DNA from: Zanthoxylum bungeanum
Taxonomy: Eukaryota; Streptophyta; Magnoliopsida; Sapindales; Rutaceae
Direction: 5' to 3'
Length of the DNA: 64,000 bases
NCBI GenBank assembly: GCA_019454045.1
Contig: SKCR01007823.1
Location: forward strand, 1,178,001-1,242,000
Made by a program: the position numbers and the translations under genes. Below the pieces are notes generated by a model. The model was not told the origin of the DNA. It saw only the letters and a program-made list of their open reading frames with translations, and searched no databases. Shown here one piece after another: positions 54,245 to 64,000 of this stretch. Each line of letters starts with the position of its first letter. Position 1 is the stretch's first letter.

Positions 54245-56988
54245 GCGTTCGTGTAGCGTTCGAGGGAGCGTTCGAACGGTGTCGGTAATTCTGGTTTTGC
54301 TGCTAGCCTCACACCCAGCCCATTTAGCTTCCCAAAGCCCATAAAACACATCCCAAATTAAATAATTAAATATTAAATTAAATATTAAACATTAAATAAA
54401 ACATTTAAATCATTTACCAATTAAAATAAACAATTACCAACTTAAACTAAAATCATGCCTAAATTAAACAAATCACATACTAAATCAAAATATAATCATA
54501 CCAATTAAAATCAATCTTAACCTATTAAAGCCAATCATATATTTGACTTCCTAATCTAATAAGATATTTACCAATATAAAATATTTGTATTCCTAAACCA
54601 ACACAAATTAAATATTACAACTTCCTAAATTAAAATATCTTGTCCCCCCTCAACCTTGTGTATGCCTTTCTCACCTCTCCTAATTTGGAAATAAGATCCC
54701 TTCCCTTGTCAACCCTAGCCATTCTCTATATAAACAACCCCTAACCAAGGCCATTGAGGGGCTGGACAACACAATTGACACCCAAGCTCTCTCAAAATTT
54801 CTCTAAACCCTCTCTACACACCCAAAACACACACAAAAAGAAAACAAAGAAACCACCACAAGATCACCACCGAAAACCAACCCCTCTAAACCTCCATACA
54901 CCACCGAAAACCACACAAACATAGCAGCCCAAATCCTTAAAAAACAGTAACTTAGAAAACTACATAGATAACCTTAAAAATAATCACCTTTAATTGCACT
55001 AAGAACCCACACAACTTGGAATAGTTCTTTGAAAACATTGAAACAGGTAGCCCGTGCAGTGAGCAGCAAAACAGGAGCCGAATAGGAGCAGAACGGAGTT
55101 CGAACAATAAGCAAAGCAGCGAAGCAGTGAGCTAGGACGTTGAACCAGCGGACCAGAAAAGTTGCGGAGCCTTACCCCCCTTTCGATCTTCGTGGAACGT
55201 GAGTCCGAGAGACGGCTTAAAAGGTTAGACCTGAGGGTATCTTTCACACTTATTTTCCTTTCCTGCATTATTTATAAGTATTCCTTGTATGATTGTAATG
55301 TTGAAATGTGTGTTGTGATTTTTGAGTATGTAAATATGCATGAATTATGATATGTAATATGTTGTGGGCATTAGATGAATGAGAGATGTGTCAACTCTCG
55401 CGGTATATCGGATGGAAACCCGGACATAAATTTCATAGCCGATTCCGAATGGACGGTAATATGATCTGTACTCGGGCCACAATTCCACGTACCGCTTGAG
55501 TAAACGGCACCATCTCTCTTTCGTTGTGTTGTTTTTTTTTGTTTATTTAGTTTTCTCTTGAATTCAATATGTTGTTTATTTTTGTATGATTCAACCAAGC
55601 GCATGGGCTTAGTGAGTTAGTCCAAAGGTCCTCCATTTGTGAGACAAAGAGCCGAAAAGGCCACCTTCGTGACACTACTTCGCCGCGCCGGTTGATGTAT
55701 GTTCAGTTGGACGCAAGATACGTTCAATCGAGCATACTTAGTTTGATATTATTATTATCTTTATTTTCGTATGTATAAGTCGATCGAGCGCATGGGCTTA
55801 GTAAGTGTGTTGTGAGATCCCCTATGGGGAGGGGCTAAAAGCCCTTTACCACGATGCTTCGCCGCGCCGGTTGACGTGTGTTCGGATTGGACGTAAGATG
55901 CGTTCAACCGGGCATACTTGGTTGATATGATTGGTTCTATTCTTGCATGTATGATATGACGCGCATGGGCTTAGCATGTTGGTCTAAAGGTCCTCTCTTT
56001 GAGAGATCAAGAGCCCCAAAAGGTCACCTTTACGGCAGTGCTTCGTCGCGCCCTTTTGTTTTCTGTTTATGTATTGCATCAGGTCCGTTTCCGTTCGAAC
56101 GCGTTCACGAACGCAACTCGAACGCGCATGTGTTTTTGCCTTATTATGTGTCAGGCCTCGTATCCGTTCGAACGCGTTAACAAACGCCATACGAACGTGA
56201 GCTCTCTGTCTCATCTCCGTTCGAACGCGTTTACGAACGCTACTCGAACGTGAGCATTCTGTCTCGTCTCCGTTCGAACGTGTTTACGAACGCTACTCGA
56301 ACGTGAGCATTCTGTTTCATTCCGTTCGAACGCGTTTACGAACGCTACTCGAACGTGAGCATTCTGTTTCATTTCCGTTCGAACGCGTTTACGAACGCTA
56401 CACGAACGCACACACACTGAACTGAGTCTGTCTTATTATATTCATGCATAATTGCCTATTAGTTGATCTTTCTTATGCAAATGTGTCACAATTCGTATGC
56501 TTATGCCATGATAACATTTGAGCATTATTTCTTGCGGTATATCGGATGGAAACCCAGACGTAAATTCCGTAGCCGATTCCGAATGGACGGTAGTGCGGTC
56601 TGTACTTGGGCCACAATTCCACGTACCACTGGAAAAGTGCCCATATGTGTACTTATATGGTTAATATGTGTGCTTGTGTCTCTTTCCTGAATGTGATATG
56701 CAAGTAAAGTTGTATGTTAGTTGCTATCTTGATATATGTTAAGCATGCAATTTTGAATATGAGATATATGTAAAAATGTACACATAAGTTTTATTTTGCA
56801 CATGAGAATTTAGAAGCATGATACTCTTGGAAATAAGTGTTACTTAAACTTAGTAAAATTATTACATGAATCCTTTCATTACAAGTGACATAAGTAAGGG
56901 ACCATTCCGAACCCAACGGTTTGAGGTCTTCCCTTGCGAGGGGTGAGTGCGGCCTTAAATCTTTGTCCCGGTTCACACCGGGTGGCGA
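54245..56988 (+). repeat. 2.74-kb tandem unit, copy 2
   Basis: Same as copy 1 apart from a few single-base differences and 1-nt indels (for example near 54471 and 55274). TATA box at 54726-54735. Confidence 0.95.
54726..54735 (+). promoter_or_regulatory. LTR TATA box, copy 2
   Basis: CTATATAAAC, identical to 51981-51990. Confidence 0.72.
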
Positions 56989-59734
56989 GCGTTCGTGTAG
57001 CGTTCGAGGGAGCGTTCGAACGGTGTCGGTAATTCTGGTTTTGCTGCTAGCCTCACACCCAGCCCATTTAGCTTCCCAAAGCCCATAAAACACATCCCAA
57101 ATTAAATAATTAAATATTAAATTAAATATTAAACATTAAATAAAACATTTAAATCATTTACCAATTAAAATAAACAATTACCAACTTAAACTAAAATCAT
57201 GCCTAAATTAAACAAATCACATACTAAATCAAAATATAATCATACCAAATTAAAATCAATCTTAACCTATTAAAGCCAATCATATATTTGACTTCCTAAT
57301 CTAATAAGATATTTACCAATATAAAATATTTGTATTCCTAAACCAACACAAATTAAATATTACAACTTCCTAAATTAAAATATCTTGTCCCCCATCAACC
57401 TTGTGTATGCCTTTCTCACCTCTCCTAATTTGGAAATAAGATCCCTTCCCTTGTCAACCCTAGCCATTCTCTATATAAACAACCCCTAACCAAGGCCATT
57501 GAGGGGCTGGACAACACAATTGACACCCAAGCTCTCTCAAAATTTCTCTAAACCCTCTCTACACACCCAAAACACACACAAAAAGAAAACAAAGAAACCA
57601 CCACAAGATCACCACCGAAAACCAACCCCTCTAAACCTCCATACACCACCGAAAACCACACAAACATAGCAGCCCAAATCCTTAAAAAACAGTAACTTAG
57701 AAAACTACATAGATAACCTTAAAAATAATCACCTTTAATTGCACTAAGAACCCACACAACTTGGAATAGTTCTTTGAAAACATTGAAACAGGTAGCCCGT
57801 GCAGTGAGCAGCAAAACAGGAGCCGAATAGGAGCAGAACGGAGTTCGAACAATAAGCAAAGCAGCGAAGCAGTGAGCTAGGACGTTGAACCAGCGGACCA
57901 GAAAAGTTGCGGAGCCTTACCCCCCTTTCGATCTTCGTGGAACGTGAGTCCGAGAGACGGCTTAAAAGGTTAGACCTGAGGGTATCTTTCACACTTATTT
58001 TCCTTTCCTGCATTATTTATTAAGTATTCCTTGTATGATTGTAATGTTGAAATGTGTGTTGTGATTTTTGAGTATGTAAATATGCATGAATTATGATATG
58101 TAATATGTTGTGGGCATTAGATGAATGAGAGATGTGTCAACTCTCGCGGTATATCGGATGGAAACCCGGACATAAATTTCATAGCCGATTCCGAATGGAC
58201 GGTAATATGATCTGTACTCGGGCCACAATTCCACGTACCGCTTGAGTAAACGGCACCATCTCTCTTTCGTTGTGTTGTTTTTTTTTGTTTATTTAGTTTT
58301 CTCTTGAATTCAATATGTTGTTTATTTTTGTATGATTCAACCAAGCGCATGGGCTTAGTGAGTTAGTCCAAAGGTCCTCCATTTGTGAGACAAAGAGCCG
58401 AAAAGGCCACCTTCGTGACACTACTTCGCCGCGCCGGTTGATGTATGTTCAGTTGGACGCAAGATACGTTCAATCGAGCATACTTAGTTTGATATTATTA
58501 TTATCTTTATTTTCGTATGTATAAGTCGATCGAGCGCATGGGCTTAGTAAGTGTGTTGTGAGATCCCCTATGGGGAGGGGCTAAAAGCCCTTTACCACGA
58601 TGCTTCGCCGCGCCGGTTGACGTGTGTTCGGATTGGACGTAAGATGCGTTCAATCGGGCATACTTGGTTGATATGATTGGTTCTATTCTTGCATGTATGA
58701 TATGACGCGCATGGGCTTAGCATGTTGGTCTAAAGGTCCTCTCTTTGAGAGATCAAGAGCCCCAAAAGGTCACCTTTACGGCAGTGCTTCGTCGCGCCCT
58801 TTTGTTTTCTGTTTATGTATTGCATCAGGTCCGTTTCCGTTCGAACGCGTTCACGAACGCAACTCGAACGCGCATGTGTTTTTGCCTTATTATGTGTCAG
58901 GCCTCGTATCCGTTCGAACGCGTTAACAAACGCCATACGAACGTGAGCTCTCTGTCTCATCTCCGTTCGAACGCGTTTACGAACGCTACTCGAACGTGAG
59001 CATTCTGTCTCGTCTCCGTTCGAACGCGTTTACGAACGCTACTCGAACGTGAGCATTCTGTTTCATTCCGTTCGAACGCGTTTACGAACGCTACTCGAAC
59101 GTGAGCATTCTGTTTCATTTCCGTTCGAACGCGTTTACGAACGCTACACGAACGCACACACACTGAACTGAGTCTGTCTTATTATATTCATGCATAATTG
59201 CCTATTAGTTGATCTTTCTTATGCAAATGTGTCACAATTCGTATGCTTATGCCATGATAACATTTGAGCATTATTTCTTGCGGTATATCGGATGGAAACC
59301 CAGACGTAAATTCCGTAGCCGATTCCGAATGGACGGTAGTGCGGTCTGTACTTGGGCCACAATTCCACGTACCACTGGAAAAGTGCCCATATGTGTACTT
59401 ATATGGTTAATATGTGTGCTTGTGTCTCTTTCCTGAATGTGATATGCAAGTAAAGTTGTATGTTAGTTGCTATCTTGATATATGTTAAGCATGCAATTTT
59501 GAATATGAGATATATGTAAAAATGTACACATAAGTTTTATTTTGCACATGAGAATTTAGAAGCATGATACTCTTGGAAATAAGTGTTACTTAAACTTAGT
59601 AAAATTATTACATGAATCCTTTCATTACAAGTGACATAAGTAAGGGACCATTCCGAACCCAACGGTTTGAGGTCTTCCCTTGCGAGGGGTGAGTGCGGCC
59701 TTAAATCTTTGTCCCGGTTCACACCGGGTGGCGA
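56989..59734 (+). repeat. 2.74-kb tandem unit, copy 3
   Basis: Differs from copies 1 and 2 at a few positions, for example CCCCCATCAACC near 57390 and CAATCGGGC near 58651. It continues without a break into the true LTR end (GGTGGCGACTCCATG), so it is the original unit context. Confidence 0.95.
57471..57480 (+). promoter_or_regulatory. LTR TATA box, copy 3
   Basis: CTATATAAAC, identical to the other two. Confidence 0.72.
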
Positions 59735-60212
59735 CTCCATGTTATGTAATCCTTCCCAACTAGGCCGCGAGCCTAGGAACGGCGTCGCTCAGTTTCTGTG
59801 GCCTACAGTCTGGCGACTCCACTGGGGATATGCAAGTAAAGTTGTATGTTAGTTGCTATCTTGATATATGTTAAGCATGCAATTTTGAATATGAGATATA
59901 TGTAAAAATGTACACATAAGTTTTATTTTGCACATGAGAATTTAGAAGCATGATACTCTTGGAAATAAGTGTTACTTAAACTTAGTAAAATTATTACATG
60001 AATCCTTTCATTACAAGTGACATAAGTAAGGGACCATTCCGAACCCAACGGTTTGAGGTCTTCCCTTGCGAGGGGTGAGTGCGGCCTTAAATCTTTGTCC
60101 CGGTTCACACCGGGTGGCGACTCCATGTTATGTAATCCTTCCCAACTAGGCCGCGAGCCTAGGAACGGCGTCGCTCAGTTTCTGTGGCCTACAGTCTGGC
60201 GACTCCACTGGG
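59441..60212 (+). repeat. 386-bp tandem duplication spanning LTR end and primer site
   Basis: 59441-59826 is repeated as 59827-60212. Each copy includes the U5 end (GCCTACA), the GTC gap and TGGCGACTCCACTGGGG. At the junction GGGGAT is joined to ATGCAAGTAAAGTTG; the sequence after the second primer site is GTAAAGTTGGCCCC, so GTAAAGTTG is shared microhomology. Confidence 0.93.
59811..59827 (+). promoter_or_regulatory. Primer binding site, copy 1 (Tat/Ogre type)
   Basis: TGGCGACTCCACTGGGG, three bases after an LTR end. It is followed by duplicated LTR sequence and not by the leader. Confidence 0.82.
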
Positions 60213-60213
60213 G
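60197..60213 (+). promoter_or_regulatory. Primer binding site, copy 2 (Tat/Ogre type)
   Basis: TGGCGACTCCACTGGGG, three bases after the second LTR end and next to the true leader. Confidence 0.87.
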
Positions 60214-61357
60214 ATGTAAAGTTGGCCCCGAAATATTGTCTTGTAATGAGTGGATTTATGTTTTAATTGGCCATGTCTATAGTGGATAAGTGAGGGTTTA
60301 ATCAAGGGCACTTTGAGGTTAGGTAATGGTTTGGTGTCTTCCTTCATTCACTACCTTTCTAGAAGGAAAAGCTGTGAGGGCACCTATATGGCCATCTACT
60401 TGTAGCCTTTGTGATGGACTAATTTGGAGGACTCGTTGTTTATTCCTGACAACAAGCGATAAGAGCCTAAGAGGCTTGGGTATTTAAGTGAGCCTCGCTC
60501 CACCTTCCCTCTGGGGGATCTACAACGGGAAATCCATTTGACAGTCCGTCACACACCATAGCTTATTGGCACGTACCTTAGTGTATAAAAAGGGATACGC
60601 TCACTTGGTCACTTGAACCCTTGAGTGGGGAGACCTAGTTGTGGGCTATCCTTCGCCAGTGAGAGCCTTTGTCCATACTCTTGCAAATCCACCCATAGAC
60701 TGGTTTATATGGTTAAAGTAGCAATTATTTCATTGAGTATGTGCTTGTGGACCATCCTCATTTGGATGCAGTTGGACTATTGTCAGAAATGCGAGCTTGC
60801 TGGGCCATTTAAACTGTGGCAAGTTCGTACTGTATGACTATTAGGCCCAAGGCTTCTGAAATGTTGATGGGCCATTATGAAAAAATTATTATGTTATGTT
60901 TGCATTATCTCCCTTCTATGCTTATGTTTGGGAACATCACCGTTTGGATCCATTTGGACCATTTGTCATGGGATATGGGCTTGTTGGGCCATTTAAACTG
61001 GGACAAGAACGTATTTCATGACTATTGGGCCAAAAGCTTCTAAGTGATTGATGGGCCACCTTGAGTGCTTGTCTTCGGAATATTATCATTTGGATTTAGT
61101 TGGGCTTTTTGCCGTAAGACGTGAACTCGTTGTGCCATTTAAACTGGGACGGGTTCACCCTTATGACAGTTGTCCCAAAAGTTTCTAAAATGATAATAGG
61201 CCGATTTGTTTAAGAGTTTTATTCGCTTTGATATATGTTATATATTTCTTATGCATATCATGCATACATATACCCTGTTAACATCCTCTGTGTCTTAAAA
61301 GACACCATAGATACCGTTTGGGTTAGAGAAGGAACCAGACTCACTAAAAGAACAAGT
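60214..61357 (+). other. Tat/Ogre leader with three imperfect repeats, no gene
   Basis: About 1.1 kb. Modules starting near 60757, 60941 and 61087 share TTTGGAT..A.TTGG, GGGCCATTTAAACTG.G.C, TATGAC..TTGGCCCAA.. and TTCT(A/G)A..TG.T.ATGGGCC-like words. Short frames here (70, 75 codons) cover these repeats and do not resemble the ORF1 known from pea Ogre. I see no confident gene. Confidence 0.7.
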
Positions 61358-62677
61358 ATGAGTGAATCAGATACTGAGGTATCCCGGATAGATCAGTTGG
61401 AAAGTGGCTTCGCCAAGATTACTGAACAGTTGCAAGCTTTGACTGCTGCCATGACAAATATGGCTGTGCCCCGTGCTAGGGAAGATTCTGAGAACGTAAG
61501 GCGCGAGAAGCCTCTGAATGGGTTGGGGGATGATATCCCCGCTTTTGATGATGATAATGCAGAGTATGCAACAGACAGAGTGATTGGGTCTCAGGCCGAG
61601 ATACAGAAACTCAGGGATCAGGTTGAATCCGTTACCCGCAAGATGAGGGGTAAGAATGAAGATTTACTAGATTATGAGACAATGAAGTTTGAGGAGCAGT
61701 TGCCAGCACAGTTTAAGATGCCGGATTTGGCTAAGTTCAATGGGAATGGAGACCCGAGGGTGCATCTCCGCCAGTATGTGTCTGTTATGAGTTCAGTTGG
61801 CCTGTCTCAGCGCCAAGTACAAAAGATGTTCGGGATGTCACTCGAGGGGGCACCCGTGGTATGGTACCATAACCTAGACAAGCAGGTTAAGGGAGATTGG
61901 AGGGAGCTAGCTGATGCTTTCTTAAAACAATATGTTACGGATTTGGAAATAGACTTGTCACTCCGTGATTTGGAGAATACTAAGCAGAAGCCGGAAGAAG
62001 GCTTCAAGGAGTATGTAGACCGCTGGAGAAGCCAGCTCCTGAAAATGCAGACTCGGCCCTCTGAGAAGGACCAAATCAAGATGATTATCAAGGGTACTAA
62101 GCCCTCAATTTATGGCAAGCTGAGGAGGATGACCTCCATGATTGTGGATTTCCGACAGTTGAGAGAGACTGTTATGGATATTGAAGAAGAGGAGGTTGAA
62201 AACAAAAAGTTTTATGGCCAGAATAAAAGAACTTTTGGGGGGCATTTTGAGACCAAGCCCACTACGGCAGAGGTCGCTACCGTCAGAAATAGGCGGTTCT
62301 CTAATCTTGGTAGACCTATATCAAGAGTGCTTGAGAAGTTGAAAGGACAAGGACTCCTGAAGCCTTTAGACCTTAGACCAATCCCAAACCCTGTGCCACA
62401 CTACTTCGACCTGAGCCAATATTGCCACTTCCACCAGCAAAAAGGTCATGACACTGACAACTGCCCCCGCCTTAGGCATGAAATCCAAAACCTCATCGAT
62501 GCTCACAAAATACCCGACCCAGAGAAAGAACAACCTGACACGCACAGAAACCCTCTACCAAACTACCACTTTGTTCCACCACCCACCTACATGATCAACT
62601 CTGGCCTACCCGAAACCTTTGTCCTCAAAACCCTCCACCACCAAGCTTATTACATGGATGACAACGAAGGACCATAG
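61358..62677 (+). CDS. Tat/Ogre-type Gag
   Basis: 439 residues from the ATG at 61358 (MSESDTEVSRIDQLESGFAK) to TAG at 62675. The frame is open 41 codons further upstream, but that part (LYISYAYHAYIYPV...) is leader-like. Layout: N-terminal coiled-coil-like segment (residues about 8-45), acidic linker, the retrotransposon Gag domain at about 120-265 (MPDLAKFNGNGDPRVHLRQY, FGMSLEGAPVVWYHNLD, WRELADAFLKQYV, EEGFKEYVDRWRSQ, FRQLRETVMD), and a zinc-binding motif at 356-369, C-x2-H-x4-H-x4-C (CHFHQQKGHDTDNC), then RLRHEIQNLID. The GHDTDNC form is characteristic of Tat/Ogre Gag. Gag forms the virus-like particle and binds element RNA. No internal stops or frameshifts are seen, so it could still be made. 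No protease follows in frame. Confidence 0.93.
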   Translation: MSESDTEVSRIDQLESGFAKITEQLQALTAAMTNMAVPRAREDSENVRREKPLNGLGDDIPAFDDDNAEYATDRVIGSQAEIQKLRDQVESVTRKMRGKNEDLLDYETMKFEEQLPAQFKMPDLAKFNGNGDPRVHLRQYVSVMSSVGLSQRQVQKMFGMSLEGAPVVWYHNLDKQVKGDWRELADAFLKQYVTDLEIDLSLRDLENTKQKPEEGFKEYVDRWRSQLLKMQTRPSEKDQIKMIIKGTKPSIYGKLRRMTSMIVDFRQLRETVMDIEEEEVENKKFYGQNKRTFGGHFETKPTTAEVATVRNRRFSNLGRPISRVLEKLKGQGLLKPLDLRPIPNPVPHYFDLSQYCHFHQQKGHDTDNCPRLRHEIQNLIDAHKIPDPEKEQPDTHRNPLPNYHFVPPPTYMINSGLPETFVLKTLHHQAYYMDDNEGP

Positions 62678-63370
62678 GTCAAGAGAAAAGGCAATGCTGC
62701 GAATGATGAAGCTGTTCCTCCTAATTTATTTGATCTTGCTTTTTTAAAATAAAGACATTGGTTTTGTCTACTTGTTCGAACCTTTTTTATGATAATAAAG
62801 ACGTTCATTTCGCTGAATCTCTTCTGCAACATGAGTATATTTGAGAAAAGCATTAAAACCTTAGTACTATGATACTCAGCGATATTTAAAACTCGGAGAA
62901 TCCTCAGAATAAGAAAACAGAAAAGATGAGATAGCCATTCAGAAATAGGGAAATGGGGCAATGAGACTGTCAGAAGGGAATAAGTTCACCAAGCCGATCA
63001 ATATGGAAAGAATGAAGCAATACTTTACCCGAGGGAGAGAAAACCGAGCAGTCACCAAGAGAATTGGCAGAAGACCTAACCCGACGGGATAGGAACATTC
63101 ATGCATGCATACACGTAACACATTTTGCATCCTTTTGTGTTTGTTTTGTATTCACAGGTTTTAAAGAATAAGAAAAACGGCAAAGAACAAGCTAATCAGA
63201 AACGGTAAAAAGCACAGTATCGGATCCAAGGAATGATTCCAGGGTCGAGGCCCATATCAGCAGTATCAGTCTGGGGAAGAAAGCCTCATGACAGTACAGT
63301 CCGGGAATAAAGCTCGGGAGGAATAAAGCCTCATATCAGCACAATTCAGGGAACAATACCCTCAGCTCAA
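62678..63370 (+). other. Post-gag non-coding region
   Basis: No protease or reverse transcriptase motifs in any frame. A good plant 3' splice-site-like sequence (TTTGTTTTGTATTCACAG, ending 63157) is present; Ogre elements are known to contain an intron between coding parts, so an exon could follow, but no coding follows here. From about 63220 the sequence degenerates into words (GGGAATAAAGC, CTCATATCAGC) that lead into the minisatellite. Confidence 0.6.
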
Positions 63371-63874
63371 AATGGGAACAAGACCCACGGGAACAAAACC
63401 CACTACTCAAACAATTCAGGGAACAAGACCCTCAACTCAAAATGGGAACAAGACCCACGGGAACAAAACCCACTACTCAACGATTCAGGGAACAAGACCC
63501 TCAACTCAAAATGGGAACAAGACCCACGGGAACAAAACCCACTACTCAACAATTCAGGGAACAAGACCCTCAACTCAAAATGGGAACAAGACCCACGGGA
63601 ACAAAACCCACTACTCAACAATTCAGGGAACAAGACCCTCAGCTCAAAATGGGAACAATACCCACGGGAACAAAACCCACTACTCAACAATTCAGGGAAC
63701 AAGACCCTCAGCTCAAAATGGGAACAAGACCCCGGGAACAAAACCCACTACTCAACAATTCAGGGAACAAGACCCTCAGCTCAAAATGGGAACAAAACCC
63801 ACGGGAACAAAACCCACTACTCAACAATTCAGGGAACAAGACCCTCAGCTCAAAATGGGAACAAGACCCTCAGC
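63371..63874 (+). repeat. 69-bp minisatellite, about seven copies
   Basis: The word AATGGGAACAA recurs near 63371, 63441, 63510, 63579, 63648, 63717, 63784 and 63853 (periods 70, 69, 69, 69, 69, 67, 69). Each monomer contains three relatives of GGGAACAAGACCC, each with GGG and CCC ends that can pair. Because 69 is divisible by three, long frames stay open on both strands and give 23-residue repeats; these are unlikely to be proteins. Confidence 0.95.
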
Positions 63875-64000
63875 TTACTTCGGGAATGAACCAGGGGTCG
63901 CAGCACCTCACCACCGAATCAACGCAACTCAACACATGGTAAGTCAAGTGGCAGCTGGCGAGCCAGGTAAGTAGAAATGCATTGCATAACTTTGATAGGA
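63875..64000. other. Sequence after the minisatellite, window end
   Basis: Nothing recognisable in the last 126 bp. Confidence 0.6.

Larger units (their letters stand above)
51319..60193 (+). repeat. Tat/Ogre 5' LTR, expanded to about 8.5-8.9 kb
   Basis: A first complete LTR end lies at 59801-59807 (GCCTACA) and a second at 60187-60193, because the last part is duplicated. Without the extra copies of the 2.74-kb unit and the 386-bp unit the LTR would be about 3.0 kb. Open frames that recur every 2745 bp (89, 77, 76, 84, 68, 75 and 100 codons) are LTR sequence translated by chance. Confidence 0.87.
51319..64000 (+). mobile_element. Tat/Ogre-type Ty3/gypsy element, 5' LTR through gag, runs off the window
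   Basis: It begins TGTAGGCACTGC at 51319. The LTR end is GCCTACA, making a 7-bp inverted terminal repeat with TGTAGGC. The primer site TGGCGACTCCACTGGGG follows after a 3-bp gap; this type of site, as I recall, pairs with arginine tRNA in Ogre elements. A leader with repeats, then a Gag of Tat/Ogre type (YCHFH...GHDTDNCP), then non-coding sequence and a minisatellite. No protease, reverse transcriptase or integrase is seen before the window ends. It is inserted into Copia-2; AATGT (51314-51318) is the candidate left target duplication. Confidence 0.9.

Noticed and set aside
60625..61043. Short frames in the Tat/Ogre leader as the Ogre ORF1 protein
   Set aside because: They follow the imperfect leader repeats, are only 70-75 codons long, and show no similarity I can recognise.
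63372..63974. 200-codon frame of a 23-residue repeat as a repetitive protein
   Set aside because: The 69-bp period is a multiple of three, so frames on both strands stay open without selection. There is no start context or signal sequence, and it lies in a minisatellite.

Overview
The window is plant nuclear DNA, most likely from a eudicot. Almost all of it is a nest of LTR retrotransposons, with one recognisable host gene, an intronless F-box gene at 35133-35900. Evidence for a plant: Copia and Ty3/gypsy polyproteins of plant type, initiator-Met primer sites (TGGTATCAGAGC), a Tat/Ogre-type Gag with a TGGCGACTCC primer site, a CACTA end (CACTACTAGAAA) and a GGTTCC-rich hAT-like element. I saw no rRNA, tRNA, CRISPR or bacterial-style operon.

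Layout. (1) 1-22451 is an array of three ~3.7 kb gypsy (Tekay/Del-like) LTRs, here A, B and C, separated by two 172-bp internal segments that hold little more than a primer site and a polypurine tract. LTR A is cut off by the left window edge and split by Copia-1 (245-13709, TSD ATAAT). Copia-1 is itself split by a 4.48-kb solo LTR on the minus strand (4581-9058, TSD TTCTA). (2) 22455-24511 is a gypsy scrap plus AT-rich sequence. (3) 24517-30968 is Copia-3, minus strand (TSD TGTTG), nearly complete but broken by stops and frameshifts. (4) 31948-33429 is a Copia deletion derivative (TSD TTTAC). (5) 33991-34640 holds two decayed tandem copies of a Copia pol C-terminus, minus strand. (6) The F-box gene follows. 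(7) 36897-38613 holds a CACTA terminus and a hAT-like element. (8) 39630-45579 is Copia-4, plus strand (TSD GATAC), young but with several stops. (9) 46332-48660 is a minus-strand LTR-like segment entered by Copia-2 (48661-51318). Copia-2 is in turn interrupted by a Tat/Ogre-type gypsy element from 51319 to beyond the window end.

The Tat/Ogre element is the most elaborate. Its 5' LTR is about 8.5-8.9 kb because a 2.74-kb unit carrying a TATA box is present three times almost identically, and the LTR end plus primer site is duplicated as a 386-bp repeat. A 439-aa Gag follows. Then comes non-coding sequence and a 69-bp minisatellite, with no pol seen before the window ends.

The most unusual signals are structural. 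(a) The gypsy LTRs carry hairpin arrays in which the loop is conserved while the stems differ; two divergent LTR families use different loops at the matching place. (b) The Copia-1/Copia-2 family carries chains of short perfect palindromes, each with a 3-nt spacer (TGG, TAG, TGA or TTG). (c) A 52-53-bp TTCGAACG minisatellite is shared, in the same sense orientation, by the transcribed leaders of Copia-3 and the Tat/Ogre element. (d) Copia-3 has no standard primer site; a 16-nt stretch at that position is perfectly complementary to its own LTR. All of these are readings by eye, without alignment or folding software.
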